In this document: piece by piece, positions 52,712 to 62,048 of the stretch
Layout: the number at the start of each line of letters is the position of its first letter
Numbering within the stretch: position 1 is the first letter of the stretch
From: Leptospira kemamanensis
Lineage (GTDB): Bacteria > Spirochaetota > Leptospiria > Leptospirales > Leptospiraceae
Direction of reading: 5' to 3'
NCBI RefSeq assembly: GCF_004769665.1
Contig: NZ_RQGG01000028.1
Location: 124,001 to 188,000, forward strand
Length of the DNA: 64,000 nt
The notes under the pieces: generated by a model
The model's database searches: none
The model's input: the letters and a program-made list of their open reading frames with translations, nothing else
What the model was told of the DNA's origin: nothing
Program-made: the position numbers and the translations under genes

Positions 52712-53953
52712 TCATTTAAGATCGGAAATTTTTTTACCAACATGGGAATGGGGACGAAACCATTTCCTTTTTCCAATGATTTGGGAAGAATAGATACTCG
52801 CATGTCCAGACATGATATAGGAAATCTGAGTTGCCATTAAAAAATAGATTCCAGACGCGAAACCAAACAATTCCATTCCCATAATTGCACAAGCAAGTGG
52901 TGTGTTGGTAGCTCCGGAGAAAACAGCAATAAAACCGACACTGACAAATAATGACAAATGATGAGGACTGATTTCAGAAAATAAATTTCCGAGAGTGGCA
53001 CCGATGAAAAATAATGGTGTGACCTCCCCTCCTTTGAATCCAAAACCAATGGTGATCGCAGTGAGTAAAAGTTTCCATAGAAATGCAGTATCAGATAAAT
53101 TCTCAGTAAAGGCTGACTGGATGATCGGCACACCTAATCCAAAATAATCCACACTGACTCCTGCTGTAAAGAAAACCACAAGGATGGAACCACCTAACAC
53201 TGGTCTGAGTGGAGGATAAACAATCCATTTTTGTGAAAACTTTGAGATGGTATGAATGGACCAGATAAAGATTTTTGCAACTATCCCTGAGCCAATGGAA
53301 AGTAAAAAAATTCCTAAAAATAAAATCAAATCTGCATCCCAAGGAACGTCGGGGAAGATAGAATGTTTCACATTCCAAAACAAACAAACTAGATGGGATA
53401 ACCAAGCCATTAGAAGTGAAGGGAAAAATAGTTTCCACCGATACATTCCAATTTGAATCACTTCAATGGAAAAAATGGCAGCAGCAAATGGTGTACCAAA
53501 TACAGCAGAAAAACCAGCACTCATCCCTAATATAATCAAGGTTTGTTGCTCTTTGATTGAAAATGGAAACAATCGGGCCAATTGGTGGGAGATGGATCCT
53601 CCCATTTGTACGGCCGTTCCTTCCCTACCGGCAGATCCACCAACTAAATGTGTCACAAGAGTTCCGATTAATACAAATGGAGTCATACGAAAGGGAATGA
53701 TCGAACTTGTGGAATGGATCTCTTCCAAAAGTAAGTTATTTCCTTTGTTGGCTCTTGTACCAAAGTGATAGTAAATCCATCCAATCAAACCACCTGCGAG
53801 GGGAAGTAAATACACCAATGAAATATGATTTTCTCTTACGTGAGTCACCCAATCAAGGGCATGTAAAAAAAATGCAGAAATAGATCCAACGAATATAGAA
53901 ACAATCAGGAATACCAAAGTCCATCTAAAGAGAAACTGATATAAATTTTTCAC
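52712..53953 (-). CDS. CLC-F-type fluoride/proton antiporter
   Basis: 413 residues, about twelve membrane segments. CLC signatures are GREGT (109-113, gating Glu E111) and FGFKGGEVTPLFFIGATLGN near residue 310. The Cl-coordinating GSGIP motif is replaced by GNN at 71-73 (KGNNLLLEEIH), which marks the CLC-F group that exports fluoride. It starts with GTG at 53951-53953. No fluoride riboswitch fits before it, because the upstream gene ends 17 bases away. Fluoride specificity is inferred from motifs. Confidence 0.82.
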   Translation of the reverse strand: MKNLYQFLFRWTLVFLIVSIFVGSISAFFLHALDWVTHVRENHISLVYLLPLAGGLIGWIYYHFGTRANKGNNLLLEEIHSTSSIIPFRMTPFVLIGTLVTHLVGGSAGREGTAVQMGGSISHQLARLFPFSIKEQQTLIILGMSAGFSAVFGTPFAAAIFSIEVIQIGMYRWKLFFPSLLMAWLSHLVCLFWNVKHSIFPDVPWDADLILFLGIFLLSIGSGIVAKIFIWSIHTISKFSQKWIVYPPLRPVLGGSILVVFFTAGVSVDYFGLGVPIIQSAFTENLSDTAFLWKLLLTAITIGFGFKGGEVTPLFFIGATLGNLFSEISPHHLSLFVSVGFIAVFSGATNTPLACAIMGMELFGFASGIYFLMATQISYIMSGHASIYSSQIIGKRKWFRPHSHVGKKISDLK

Positions 53954-53970
53954 TACGTGTAAAATTTAAC

Positions 53971-54750
53971 TTATGCCACAGAGGCGGATGTTTCCAATGC
54001 TTCGAGTTCCCTTTTTTTTGCCTTCATCATTCTTTCCGCCTGGGAGAGATACTCTTCAAAGGTAGGAAAATCCTTTGCCAAAATGGAACCACAATAATGG
54101 AAATAGATCTTTTTCGACTGCGAAAGATGTTTGTATTCTTTTAAACTTGAATAACCCATAAATCCACTGACAACAAACACATCTAAGTTGATATTAAATT
54201 TATAGGCAATCTTCATCACCCCAGTTTGAAATGGTTTGATTTCTTCTGTAAAAGTACGTTCCCCTTCTGGGTATAAAAAGATGGATCTTGTTTTTAAGAC
54301 TCGTAACACATCTGTTTTGAAATTTCTAAAATTTGGTTTTTTTTCCGAGTAAATGACAGCCTCAACAATGGTTTTATGCATCATCAAAGGAATGATTTTG
54401 TATCTTTGGATGATATCGCCACCTAAGTAAGACAAACGAACATCTTTTTCTTTAATCAGATACGGAAGCGAAACGATTAACGGAACTTCCAACGCATTGG
54501 TATGATTGCAGATTAGAAATCGGTTGTTTCCTTTCGGATCCCAACCATCAAGTGAAACTTCTAAAGTACGACCTGTTAGAAGGAAAAACGAACGATACCA
54601 AAAGTAACCTAAATAGTTATTAATACGATTCGACGATCGATCCAAACCGGTTATCTTAAACACATAGGAAATCACCAACCCAATCGGAAAGATAATCACG
54701 AGAACAGGTATAAAATAACATAAGACTACAAAAAATTGAAGTTTGCCCAT
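53971..54750 (-). CDS. 1-acyl-glycerol-3-phosphate acyltransferase-like protein
   Basis: 259 residues. One N-terminal membrane helix (VLCYFIPVLVIIFPIGLVI), then the PlsC fold: ICNHTNALEVPL (H-x4-E instead of the usual H-x4-D) and FLYPEGERTF (motif III). It should transfer an acyl group to a lysophospholipid. The Asp-to-Glu change in the first motif is unusual for LPAATs and common in some related acyltransferases. It ends 17 bases before the CLC gene on the same strand. Confidence 0.8.
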   Translation of the reverse strand: MGKLQFFVVLCYFIPVLVIIFPIGLVISYVFKITGLDRSSNRINNYLGYFWYRSFFLLTGRTLEVSLDGWDPKGNNRFLICNHTNALEVPLIVSLPYLIKEKDVRLSYLGGDIIQRYKIIPLMMHKTIVEAVIYSEKKPNFRNFKTDVLRVLKTRSIFLYPEGERTFTEEIKPFQTGVMKIAYKFNINLDVFVVSGFMGYSSLKEYKHLSQSKKIYFHYCGSILAKDFPTFEEYLSQAERMMKAKKRELEALETSASVA

Positions 54751-54816
54751 GGATGAATGGAAGTACAGATTGTAAGAAGGTAAACAAATATTCTACTAAC
54801 AAACTTAAAAAAAATC

Positions 54817-56973
54817 TTAAACAGGAAGTTCTAATAAAAATTTAGGATAATCCTTTCGATCAATCATAATTTTCCCACCAATTTGGTCCGTTAACATGCC
54901 TATCAATTGTAAACCAAATCCTGGAGTGTTCTGAAAAGAGACTGATTCAGGAATCCCCTTTCCATTGTCTGAGTATTCCAAAATGATAGACGTCCCTTCT
55001 TTGGTTATTTTCAAATTGATAGCAGGATTTGCATGATCCACAAAAGCGTGTTTCATAGAATTTGTGATGAGTTCATTCAAGATAATTCCTAAAGAAGATA
55101 AAACTTTTGCATTCAACTCAATTGACTCTTCTAGAATTTCCAACTGGATTGAAACATTTTTGGGGAAAATGGAAACGATTTCATGGCAGATCGCTGGAAA
55201 ATAATTTTGGATGGATACACTATTGTCTGTTTCCGAATGATAGAGTTTGTCATATAAAACGATCATACTTTTGATTCGGCCAGCGGCTTCATATAAAATG
55301 GTTTGTATAGAAAGGTCTTCTTGTGAATTCGCTTGTAAACTAAGTAAGGTAAACAGAGAACTCATGTTATTTTTGACCCGATGGTGTATTTCCTTTAGGA
55401 TGTTTTCCTTTTCGATTAGTAGTTTTTGAATTTTAGTTTCGGAAAGAGTCCTAACACTTACATCTCTTAAAATTACCGTAAACAAAGACTCTCCATTGAC
55501 AGTAATTTGCGAAATGGATGCTTCAATTGGGAATTCTTCTCCATTGGATCTGAGTCCACTGATTTCACCGAGTGCTCCCATAGCTCTCCTGCTGACACCC
55601 GTTTGCTTAAATTGATCAATATGTTTGTCATGTTGTTTTCGAAACGCTTCTGGGATCAATCTGTCCAAAGGTTTTCCAATGATATCACGCGCATCATAAC
55701 CAAACATTTTTTCGGCAGCACCGTTAAACAAAATAATTTGTTTTGAGACATCGATGCTGATAATGGCATCCATAGCAGATTCAATGATTTGAGTTAATTT
55801 TGCTTCGGATTCTTTGATTTGTTTTAAGGCAATCAAACGTTCCGAAATATCCCTTGAGACAAAGATATATCCTGATGGCAAATCAGATTCGTCATTTAAC
55901 AATACTAAATTGACTTCTATATTACGGATTTCCCCATTCTTCGCATATTGGATTGCTTCACCAATAAAACTTCCCTCATGATTGACCTTTCGGATCACTT
56001 CTTCGATAGAATGGGAAAGGAACTCTGTTTTTAAAACCTCAAGAATATTTTTTCCGATTACTTCTTCTTCCTTCCAGGAAAATATTTTTTCAGCAGCTTT
56101 GTTCCAATAATTAATTCTATGATTAAAATCCGTACCGATCACAGCATCCAAAACATTATTTAACATATTTGCTTGTTTGGCGATTCGACTTTGGACATTG
56201 TATTCTTCCGTAATATCGCGAAACACTAGTACGACACCTTTTGTTTCACCATTTAAATCTTTGATGGGCGAACCTGAATCAGCAATTTGAAACTCGGATC
56301 CATTTTTTGCGATTAAGACTGTGTGGTTTGCTAAAGCAACAATGGAATTTGTTTTCAAAACAACTTCCACTGGATTTTCTACTTTTTGCCTCGTTTTGAC
56401 ATTGATGATATTAAATACGCGATTGATTTCTAAACCAATGCCATCTTCATGAGTCCAACCAGTTAATTTTTCTGCGACGGGATTGATTCGAGTGATTTTT
56501 CCTTCTTTATCTGTTGCAATCACTCCATCACCTATAGAGTGTAATACTGTCTCTAAATGCTCTTTTTTGCTTTTTGTTAATTCATTTGCTTCGAACAACT
56601 TAAACGCCATTTTGATGGATGCGTCGAGGACGGTGAAACCTGAATTTTTCACCACGTAACCGTAGGAAGTAATAGACTCTGTTTTTTTTACGATTTCTCG
56701 TTCGGTATGTGAGGATAAAAAGACGATTGGAATTTCTCGGTGATTGAGAATTTGAGTGGCAGTTTCAGTGCCATCTAATCCCTTCCCTAAGTCAATGTCC
56801 ATGAGGATCAAATCAAAAGGATATTCTTCTTTTAAGATGAGATTGATTGCATTTTCACCATTGGTTACATGGGTTACTTGATAACCACCTTGTTCCAATT
56901 GGTTTTTTTCATAAAGGGCTAAGATGGCTTCATCTTCTACAAGTAAAATTGATTTGTCTGCAACGATCGTCAT
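54817..56973 (-). CDS. REC-PAS histidine kinase (HWE/HisKA_2 type)
   Basis: 718 residues. An N-terminal receiver domain (about 7-125, D59 in LILMDIDLG), three PAS domains (about 140-265, 270-385, 390-510), then a histidine kinase of the HisKA_2 type with phospho-histidine H530/H531 in EIHHRVKNNMSSL and an ATPase with N at LNELITNSMKHAF and SDNGKGIP. Such proteins work in phosphorelays with separate response regulators. No membrane helix is seen, so it is cytoplasmic. No output regulator is beside it. Confidence 0.9.
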   Translation of the reverse strand: MTIVADKSILLVEDEAILALYEKNQLEQGGYQVTHVTNGENAINLILKEEYPFDLILMDIDLGKGLDGTETATQILNHREIPIVFLSSHTEREIVKKTESITSYGYVVKNSGFTVLDASIKMAFKLFEANELTKSKKEHLETVLHSIGDGVIATDKEGKITRINPVAEKLTGWTHEDGIGLEINRVFNIINVKTRQKVENPVEVVLKTNSIVALANHTVLIAKNGSEFQIADSGSPIKDLNGETKGVVLVFRDITEEYNVQSRIAKQANMLNNVLDAVIGTDFNHRINYWNKAAEKIFSWKEEEVIGKNILEVLKTEFLSHSIEEVIRKVNHEGSFIGEAIQYAKNGEIRNIEVNLVLLNDESDLPSGYIFVSRDISERLIALKQIKESEAKLTQIIESAMDAIISIDVSKQIILFNGAAEKMFGYDARDIIGKPLDRLIPEAFRKQHDKHIDQFKQTGVSRRAMGALGEISGLRSNGEEFPIEASISQITVNGESLFTVILRDVSVRTLSETKIQKLLIEKENILKEIHHRVKNNMSSLFTLLSLQANSQEDLSIQTILYEAAGRIKSMIVLYDKLYHSETDNSVSIQNYFPAICHEIVSIFPKNVSIQLEILEESIELNAKVLSSLGIILNELITNSMKHAFVDHANPAINLKITKEGTSIILEYSDNGKGIPESVSFQNTPGFGLQLIGMLTDQIGGKIMIDRKDYPKFLLELPV

Positions 56974-57102
56974 CTTGAATCCTTTGGTCTATACTTATAC
57001 GAATGCACAAAAAAGACCGAACTCTAAATGATGCCTGGATCATTCCGAATTTCAATCAAATATTTAGAAATTTTCTAATATTCAAATGTGGATGATAACT
57101 AT

Positions 57103-58554
57103 TTATTTTGCTTTTATCCTATTTTTTATGACAAAAAAAAGAATCCGAATGGAGGCGATTCCTAAGTAAAGGAAACCAATACCAACTAACCAATTTCCAT
57201 AACGAGAATAAATGGTATCTAATTTGATCATGGGAACGGAAGAAACTAAAACTCCATCATTGTTCTCAAAAGAATCAAGAGTTCCTCTTGCTCTGCCATA
57301 GGCATCATAGATTCCAGAAAGACCATCTCTCACCGAACGAACAATAGATGACCCATTCTCAATTCCTCGAAGGACAGCCATTTCCGTATGAAATGGGGTG
57401 ATTCCTTTCCAATCAGATGCGGGAATCAAAACCAATCCAGAACCTTCTTTTGCATGATGCTCTGTGACTCGTAAGCTATCAAAGTCATAACAAATGGCAA
57501 CAGACATCTTTCCTTCCAAAACTTGAAATGCTTTTATATCAGAGTGGTGTTTCGAAACTGGTTCACCTGGAACAAGAAATTGTTTATAGTAGGTTTGGCG
57601 AATGGTTCCATCGGATGCAAACCAAACCAATTGATTATCAAAGAAAAATTCCTGATCCTTCAGTTGGACAATCAATGCCGCTATCACCTCTATTTTGTTT
57701 TCCTTTGCCACTACGGAAACCAATCGTAACAACTCCGATTCCTTCTCTTTGGTTACTAAAACTGCACCTTCGTTCCAAACGACTACCTTCGCTCCCTCTT
57801 TTGCAGCTAAAATCGTTTTCTCAAAGGTAAGTTTGGTATTTTCTGCATTGATTTCAGGATGATGGAACATCGATGTGACATCATATTTTGTAGTTATGGT
57901 AGCAATTTTGATTTGCTCTCCTGTGATTGGAAGATGCAAACGGATTGTGCCATAAAAATAAAGTAATACAAGTAAGACGAAGGATGTTAGGAGATATAAA
58001 GCTGAATCTTTTTGAATTCTATTTGTGTCGATCAATTCGCTAATACATTGTTCTAAACTTACGTTTATCAAATAAATGACAAAACTAATTCCAAGTGCCC
58101 CATAAAGTGAAGCTGATTGTAATAAAATTAGATTCCCAATTTGGCTATTGGCTATCATGCCCCATACACCCAAATCGGAATTGTATCCGCCTATCCATTC
58201 TAATATGATGCAAAAAAAGGCAAAAAACAAAATAGGAGATACCAAATTGGTAAATCGAATCCTAATCGTATTCCATAACCAAAGTAATAAGGTAAATACA
58301 AATCCTGCCTGGATTCCTGAAAGAATCGCAATCCAAATATGAAATGGTTCGCTTACGATTCGCATCGTAGATAGAATTTGAAAACCTATGAAACTGAATA
58401 AAAGAATTGGTATTGAATATCCAAGTCGGAGATAACGAAAAAAAGGAATAAAAAGAAACCAAGAAAAAATAGGTACATTCCATTTCATTCCAGTGAAACA
58501 GACAAACAAACCTCCAATTCCTAAAAGAAACCATCGATTGGATATTAACTTCAT
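57103..58554 (-). CDS. Apolipoprotein N-acyltransferase-like protein
   Basis: 483 residues. About six N-terminal membrane helices, then a nitrilase-fold domain (about 225-460) with the catalytic triad: Glu in VVWNEGAVL, Lys in YYKQFLVPGEP and Cys in VAICYDFDS. This is the Lnt pattern, which adds the third acyl chain to lipoproteins. Leptospires are rich in lipoproteins and have more than one Lnt-like gene, so this may be a paralogue. It overlaps a TetR gene upstream by four bases. Confidence 0.8.
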   Translation of the reverse strand: MKLISNRWFLLGIGGLFVCFTGMKWNVPIFSWFLFIPFFRYLRLGYSIPILLFSFIGFQILSTMRIVSEPFHIWIAILSGIQAGFVFTLLLWLWNTIRIRFTNLVSPILFFAFFCIILEWIGGYNSDLGVWGMIANSQIGNLILLQSASLYGALGISFVIYLINVSLEQCISELIDTNRIQKDSALYLLTSFVLLVLLYFYGTIRLHLPITGEQIKIATITTKYDVTSMFHHPEINAENTKLTFEKTILAAKEGAKVVVWNEGAVLVTKEKESELLRLVSVVAKENKIEVIAALIVQLKDQEFFFDNQLVWFASDGTIRQTYYKQFLVPGEPVSKHHSDIKAFQVLEGKMSVAICYDFDSLRVTEHHAKEGSGLVLIPASDWKGITPFHTEMAVLRGIENGSSIVRSVRDGLSGIYDAYGRARGTLDSFENNDGVLVSSVPMIKLDTIYSRYGNWLVGIGFLYLGIASIRILFFVIKNRIKAK

Positions 58555-59258
58555 CTTTTAACTCTCTTTTGTTTTTGGATTTTTCCACCAGCACCTAACC
58601 AAATATAATGAAAAGAATCCATCCAAAGTGTTTCTAAATTTTCACCCATTTGAAATGCAAGTATCGGGACACCGAAAAAACAACTGACAATTGTTAGTGA
58701 TAACGATTCCCAATTTGTATCTTTTGGTAATTCCTTTTTAAATTGAGCCAAAACCATTGCTTTCTCCAGAATGGATTCAATTCCACCTACTGTTAAAGTT
58801 TCGATTCCTGGAAAATTAGGAAACAGTAATACTCTTTCCGCCTTTGTTAAACTTTTTTGTTGAAGTTTCCGTTTGTTTTTTGCTTGGAAGGAGATGATCT
58901 CAAGAAGGATCCTTGGATTTTTTTTTGATTCTCTTGCTGTATATTGAAACAATGATAATAACAAGCCATATCCCGATTCTTTTAAATTTTGTTCTTCCGC
59001 AAATACACTAACCATCAAACTCCAAATTTGTATGTAATGAAGAATCAAATCATCTTTTTCGGGGAAATAATTATAAAAGGTTGGTTCTGAAATTTCGGCA
59101 AATTGGCAAAGCTCTATGATTTTGATGTCATCATAGGAACGGGACTCCAATAATTGAAGTAAACCAAAAATCAAATTCATTCGAGTCCTAGCAAATTTCC
59201 TCTCTTTTAAGGGGAAATTTTCCAAAGGATCATCAATTGGTCTTTTGATTTTTGGCAT
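58551..59258 (-). CDS. TetR-family transcriptional regulator linked to the Lnt-like gene
   Basis: 235 residues. The DNA-binding part is LESRSYDDIKIIELCQFAEISEPTFYNYFPEKDDLIL, clearly TetR. The C-terminal domain is not assigned. Its stop overlaps the start of the Lnt-like gene (ATGA). A partly palindromic sequence lies just upstream at 59268-59299 and is its likely operator. Confidence 0.87.
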   Translation of the reverse strand: MPKIKRPIDDPLENFPLKERKFARTRMNLIFGLLQLLESRSYDDIKIIELCQFAEISEPTFYNYFPEKDDLILHYIQIWSLMVSVFAEEQNLKESGYGLLLSLFQYTARESKKNPRILLEIISFQAKNKRKLQQKSLTKAERVLLFPNFPGIETLTVGGIESILEKAMVLAQFKKELPKDTNWESLSLTIVSCFFGVPILAFQMGENLETLWMDSFHYIWLGAGGKIQKQKRVKR

Positions 59259-59267
59259 GATTTTATT

Positions 59268-59299
59268 TAGGGTTGGTTATATTTTTATAGTTAACCCTA
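59268..59299 (-). promoter_or_regulatory. Imperfect palindrome upstream of the TetR/Lnt operon
   Basis: TAGGGTT (59268-59274) and AACCCTA (59293-59299) are exact inverted copies, with TATA halves inside; 11 of 14 positions match. It lies 10 bases before the TetR ATG, so it is a plausible autoregulatory operator. Confidence 0.5.
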
Positions 59300-59403
59300 T
59301 TTTTTATCCAAGAATGTCGAAACGCGAACTTATTTGAATTATTTTTTAAGGAAAAAAGAAAGGATTTGTGAAAAAGGGGGAGATGTGATATTAGGAAGGC
59401 ATT

Positions 59404-59442
59404 GGGTGGCGGGTCTAGAACCCCACCCTCAATCGGGCGGGG
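59404..59442. repeat. GC-rich element with two alternative hairpins
   Basis: CCCCACCC (59421-59428) can pair either with the upstream GGGTGG...GGGT block (59404-59414) or with the downstream GGGCGGGG (59435-59442). The two structures exclude each other. It lies between the TetR gene and the end of the recombinase gene, and shares CCCCACCC with the element at 47.5 kb. Confidence 0.5.
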
Positions 59443-59462
59443 AAATTATATCCGCCTACTCT

Positions 59463-60398
59463 CTACTTCTTCGCGTGCGGATGCGCATTCCGATACACTT
59501 CTTTCAATCGGTCTCTCGAAACACTTAGATACACTTGTGTGGATGACAAAGAAGAATGGCCGAGTAACTCTTGTACGGCGCGAATATCGGCACCTGCATT
59601 CAGTAAGTCGGTAGCAAAGGTATGTCTAAACTTGTGAGGCGTAATTGCTTTTTCCATTCCCATCACAGATCTTCTTTCGGATAAAATATAACGAATCCCA
59701 CGTGTCGTTAATTTCCCACCACGTTGGTTTAAGAAAATTTCTTCGGGACCAGCACTTCCTCTTTCTTCCAAATATTCTCTCAGTGCTTCTTTTGCTTCGG
59801 GACCAATAAAAACAAATCGTTCCTTTCTACGTTTTCCCATTACCTTCAGAGATGTTAACTCTTCATTCAAATCACTTAGTTTTGCATTCACTAATTCGAA
59901 CACACGAAGGCCAGTGCTATACAAAACTTCCACGATGGCTTTGTCCCGTTTTCCAAGTACTTCTTTTTTTTCGGGATCTTCATAATCCAAAATGTCTTCT
60001 GTTTCGATTGGTGTAAAATTTTTGGGTAACTTCTTTTTCGTTTTTGGAAAACTCACCTGTAAGATGGGATTCGCTCCAATCTTTTCTTCTCGAAATAAAA
60101 ATTTATAAAATGTACGTAAGGAAGAAAGTTTACGGCTTTGCGTTCGTTTGTCCTGTTTCTTCGTGGATTTTAAATCAGAAAAATAAGCGCGGACATCTAA
60201 AACATCAACACTCAAAATATCAATTTCCTCTTTGAGACAAAACTCAAAGAAGAATTTCAAATCGCGCAAATAGGCAAATAAGGTATGCTCTGAATAATTT
60301 TTTTCGATTTTTAAGTAAGTGCGGTAACTGCGAAATAAATCCGCCATAACTTGGGGAAAATGCTCTGGAATTTGGACTTCAAGGACTGGCAGGGTCAT
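59463..60398 (-). CDS. Tyrosine recombinase of the XerC/XerD type
   Basis: 311 residues. An N-terminal SAM-like core-binding domain (YLKIEKNYSEHTLFAYLRDL) is followed by the catalytic domain with Arg in STGLRVFELV, the H-x-x-R-H box HKFRHTFA, His in LLGHSSLSS and Tyr in TQVYLSV. It recombines dif-type sites to resolve chromosome dimers, or acts as an integrase-like housekeeping enzyme. No attachment site or integrated element is visible nearby, which favours a Xer role. XerC and XerD cannot be told apart here. Confidence 0.88.
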   Translation of the reverse strand: MTLPVLEVQIPEHFPQVMADLFRSYRTYLKIEKNYSEHTLFAYLRDLKFFFEFCLKEEIDILSVDVLDVRAYFSDLKSTKKQDKRTQSRKLSSLRTFYKFLFREEKIGANPILQVSFPKTKKKLPKNFTPIETEDILDYEDPEKKEVLGKRDKAIVEVLYSTGLRVFELVNAKLSDLNEELTSLKVMGKRRKERFVFIGPEAKEALREYLEERGSAGPEEIFLNQRGGKLTTRGIRYILSERRSVMGMEKAITPHKFRHTFATDLLNAGADIRAVQELLGHSSLSSTQVYLSVSRDRLKEVYRNAHPHAKK

Positions 60399-60696
60399 AC
60401 ATCCAATCTATCGGCACAAGTTTTCTTTCTCCTCCGCCAAAAAAATACTATACAAGTACTTACATTTTGTTTAGTGTTGAAATCGGAAAAAAAAGACATA
60501 ATCCAGAAAAATTCCTCTCCCATTCCCGATTTGTCCTAGGCCTAAGGCATAATGGAGTCACTTCGGAAGAGAAAAAGAGTGGAATTCGGAAGGGATGGGT
60601 TCATCCTTGAGAGAGTCAGACGGATTTTTTTAAAACCAACTGACCAAGTCCCCTACCTAGTCTTTCGGAACACCGATTTAGGAGAACGATTGATTC

Positions 60697-61860
60697 ATGA
60701 AAAAAGAGAAAGCTGACAAGGCACAAGACAAAGAGACCGACCAAAGAAAACAGGCCATTGATGCGGCCCTCGGCCAAATTGAAAAGCAATTCGGCAAAGG
60801 ATCCATTATGCGTCTCGGTGCCGACACACGTATGGCTGAGATGAATGTGGTATCCACTGGATCTTTGGACCTTGACATTGCTTTGGGGATCGGCGGTTTT
60901 CCATCCGGTCGAATCATCGAAATCTATGGACCAGAGTCTTCTGGTAAAACAACACTGACTTTATCTGCGATCGCAGAAACGCAAAAAAAAGGAGGCATTG
61001 CTGCCTTCATTGATGCGGAACACGCACTCGATCCATCTTATGCTAAAAAACTCGGTGTCAATGTAGACGACCTGCTCGTTGCCCAACCAGACAACGGCGA
61101 AGAAGCACTGGAAATCTGTGAGTCCCTCGTTCGTTCCAATGCCATTGACCTCATCGTCATCGACTCGGTAGCAGCTCTTGTTCCGAAAGCGGAAATCGAA
61201 GGAGATATGGGTGACTCTCATATGGGTCTCCAGGCAAGGCTCATGTCACAAGCCCTTCGGAAACTCACAGGAACCATTTCTAAATCCAGTACCACTGTTA
61301 TCTTTATCAACCAAATCCGTATGAAGATTGGAGTCATGTTTGGAAGTCCGGAAACCACTACGGGTGGTAACGCCTTAAAATTCTATGCTTCGATCCGACT
61401 CGACATCCGCCGCATTGAAACTCTGAAAGAAAAAGAGGAACCAGTTGGTAACCGTGTCCGAGTGAAGGTGGTGAAAAACAAATGTGCCCCTCCTTTCCGT
61501 CAGGCAGAATTCGACATCATGTATGCGAATGGAATCAACCGTGAAAGTTCACTCATTGATTTAGCAGTTCGTCACGATTTAGTGGCAAAAGCTGGATCTT
61601 GGTATTCTTACAACGGTGAAAAAATTGGCCAAGGAAAAGAACAAGTTCGGAACTTCTTTTTAGAGAACCCAGACATTGCTTTTAAAATCGAAAACCAAGT
61701 AAGAGACCTCAATGCACTTCCTCTTTTGGACCAAGCAAAAATTCAAACAAGAGAAGTGAAATCCATTGAAAGGGATCCAAAAGAAACGAAGGAAACAAAA
61801 TCAAAACAACCTGTTAGTTTCTCAACCGAAGGGGATGGAGACATCGCAGTCGGCGAATAA
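60697..61860 (+). CDS. recA: Recombinase A
   Basis: 387 residues. Walker [10 protein letters not shown], the multimer and DNA-binding loops ([29 protein letters not shown]), [15 protein letters not shown] and the acidic C-terminal tail are all typical. It drives homologous recombination and the SOS response. ATG at 60697 has AGGAGAA ten bases upstream. I could not find a clear LexA box in the 298-base region upstream; a TAGGCCTA palindrome occurs at 60537-60544. A strong terminator follows. Confidence 0.97.
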   Translation: MKKEKADKAQDKETDQRKQAIDAALGQIEKQFGKGSIMRLGADTRMAEMNVVSTGSLDLDIALGIGGFPSGRIIEIYGPESSGKTTLTLSAIAETQKKGGIAAFIDAEHALDPSYAKKLGVNVDDLLVAQPDNGEEALEICESLVRSNAIDLIVIDSVAALVPKAEIEGDMGDSHMGLQARLMSQALRKLTGTISKSSTTVIFINQIRMKIGVMFGSPETTTGGNALKFYASIRLDIRRIETLKEKEEPVGNRVRVKVVKNKCAPPFRQAEFDIMYANGINRESSLIDLAVRHDLVAKAGSWYSYNGEKIGQGKEQVRNFFLENPDIAFKIENQVRDLNALPLLDQAKIQTREVKSIERDPKETKETKSKQPVSFSTEGDGDIAVGE

Positions 61861-61892
61861 TCACAAAAAGGCTTTCTTTTTAGGAACCATTG

Positions 61893-61926
61893 CCGGTTCG
61901 GGGTTTCCCCGAGCCGGTTTTTTTTT
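61893..61926 (+). terminator. Strong terminator after recA
   Basis: CCGGTTCGGGG (61893-61903), TTT loop, CCCCGAGCCGG (61907-61917), then nine T. One G-T wobble pair. The stem ends 57 bases after the recA stop. Confidence 0.93.
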
Positions 61927-62048
61927 GTTCGGAACTCACTTCTCGTTCCCAAGAAAAAAGATATATGAAATAGGATGAAAACAAAACCTATCCTCAAAGT
62001 TCCAAACAACAAAAGGTAAGTCCAAATTCATTTTGAATTTTCTTCTAT

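Noticed and set aside
53951..53973. A fluoride riboswitch before the CLC-F gene
   Set aside because: Only 17 bases separate the gene from its neighbour, too short for the aptamer.
60537..60544. TAGGCCTA palindrome upstream of recA as a LexA box
   Set aside because: It does not match the TTTG-N5-CAAA type of leptospiral LexA site that I recall, and the flanks are only partly palindromic; kept as unassigned.
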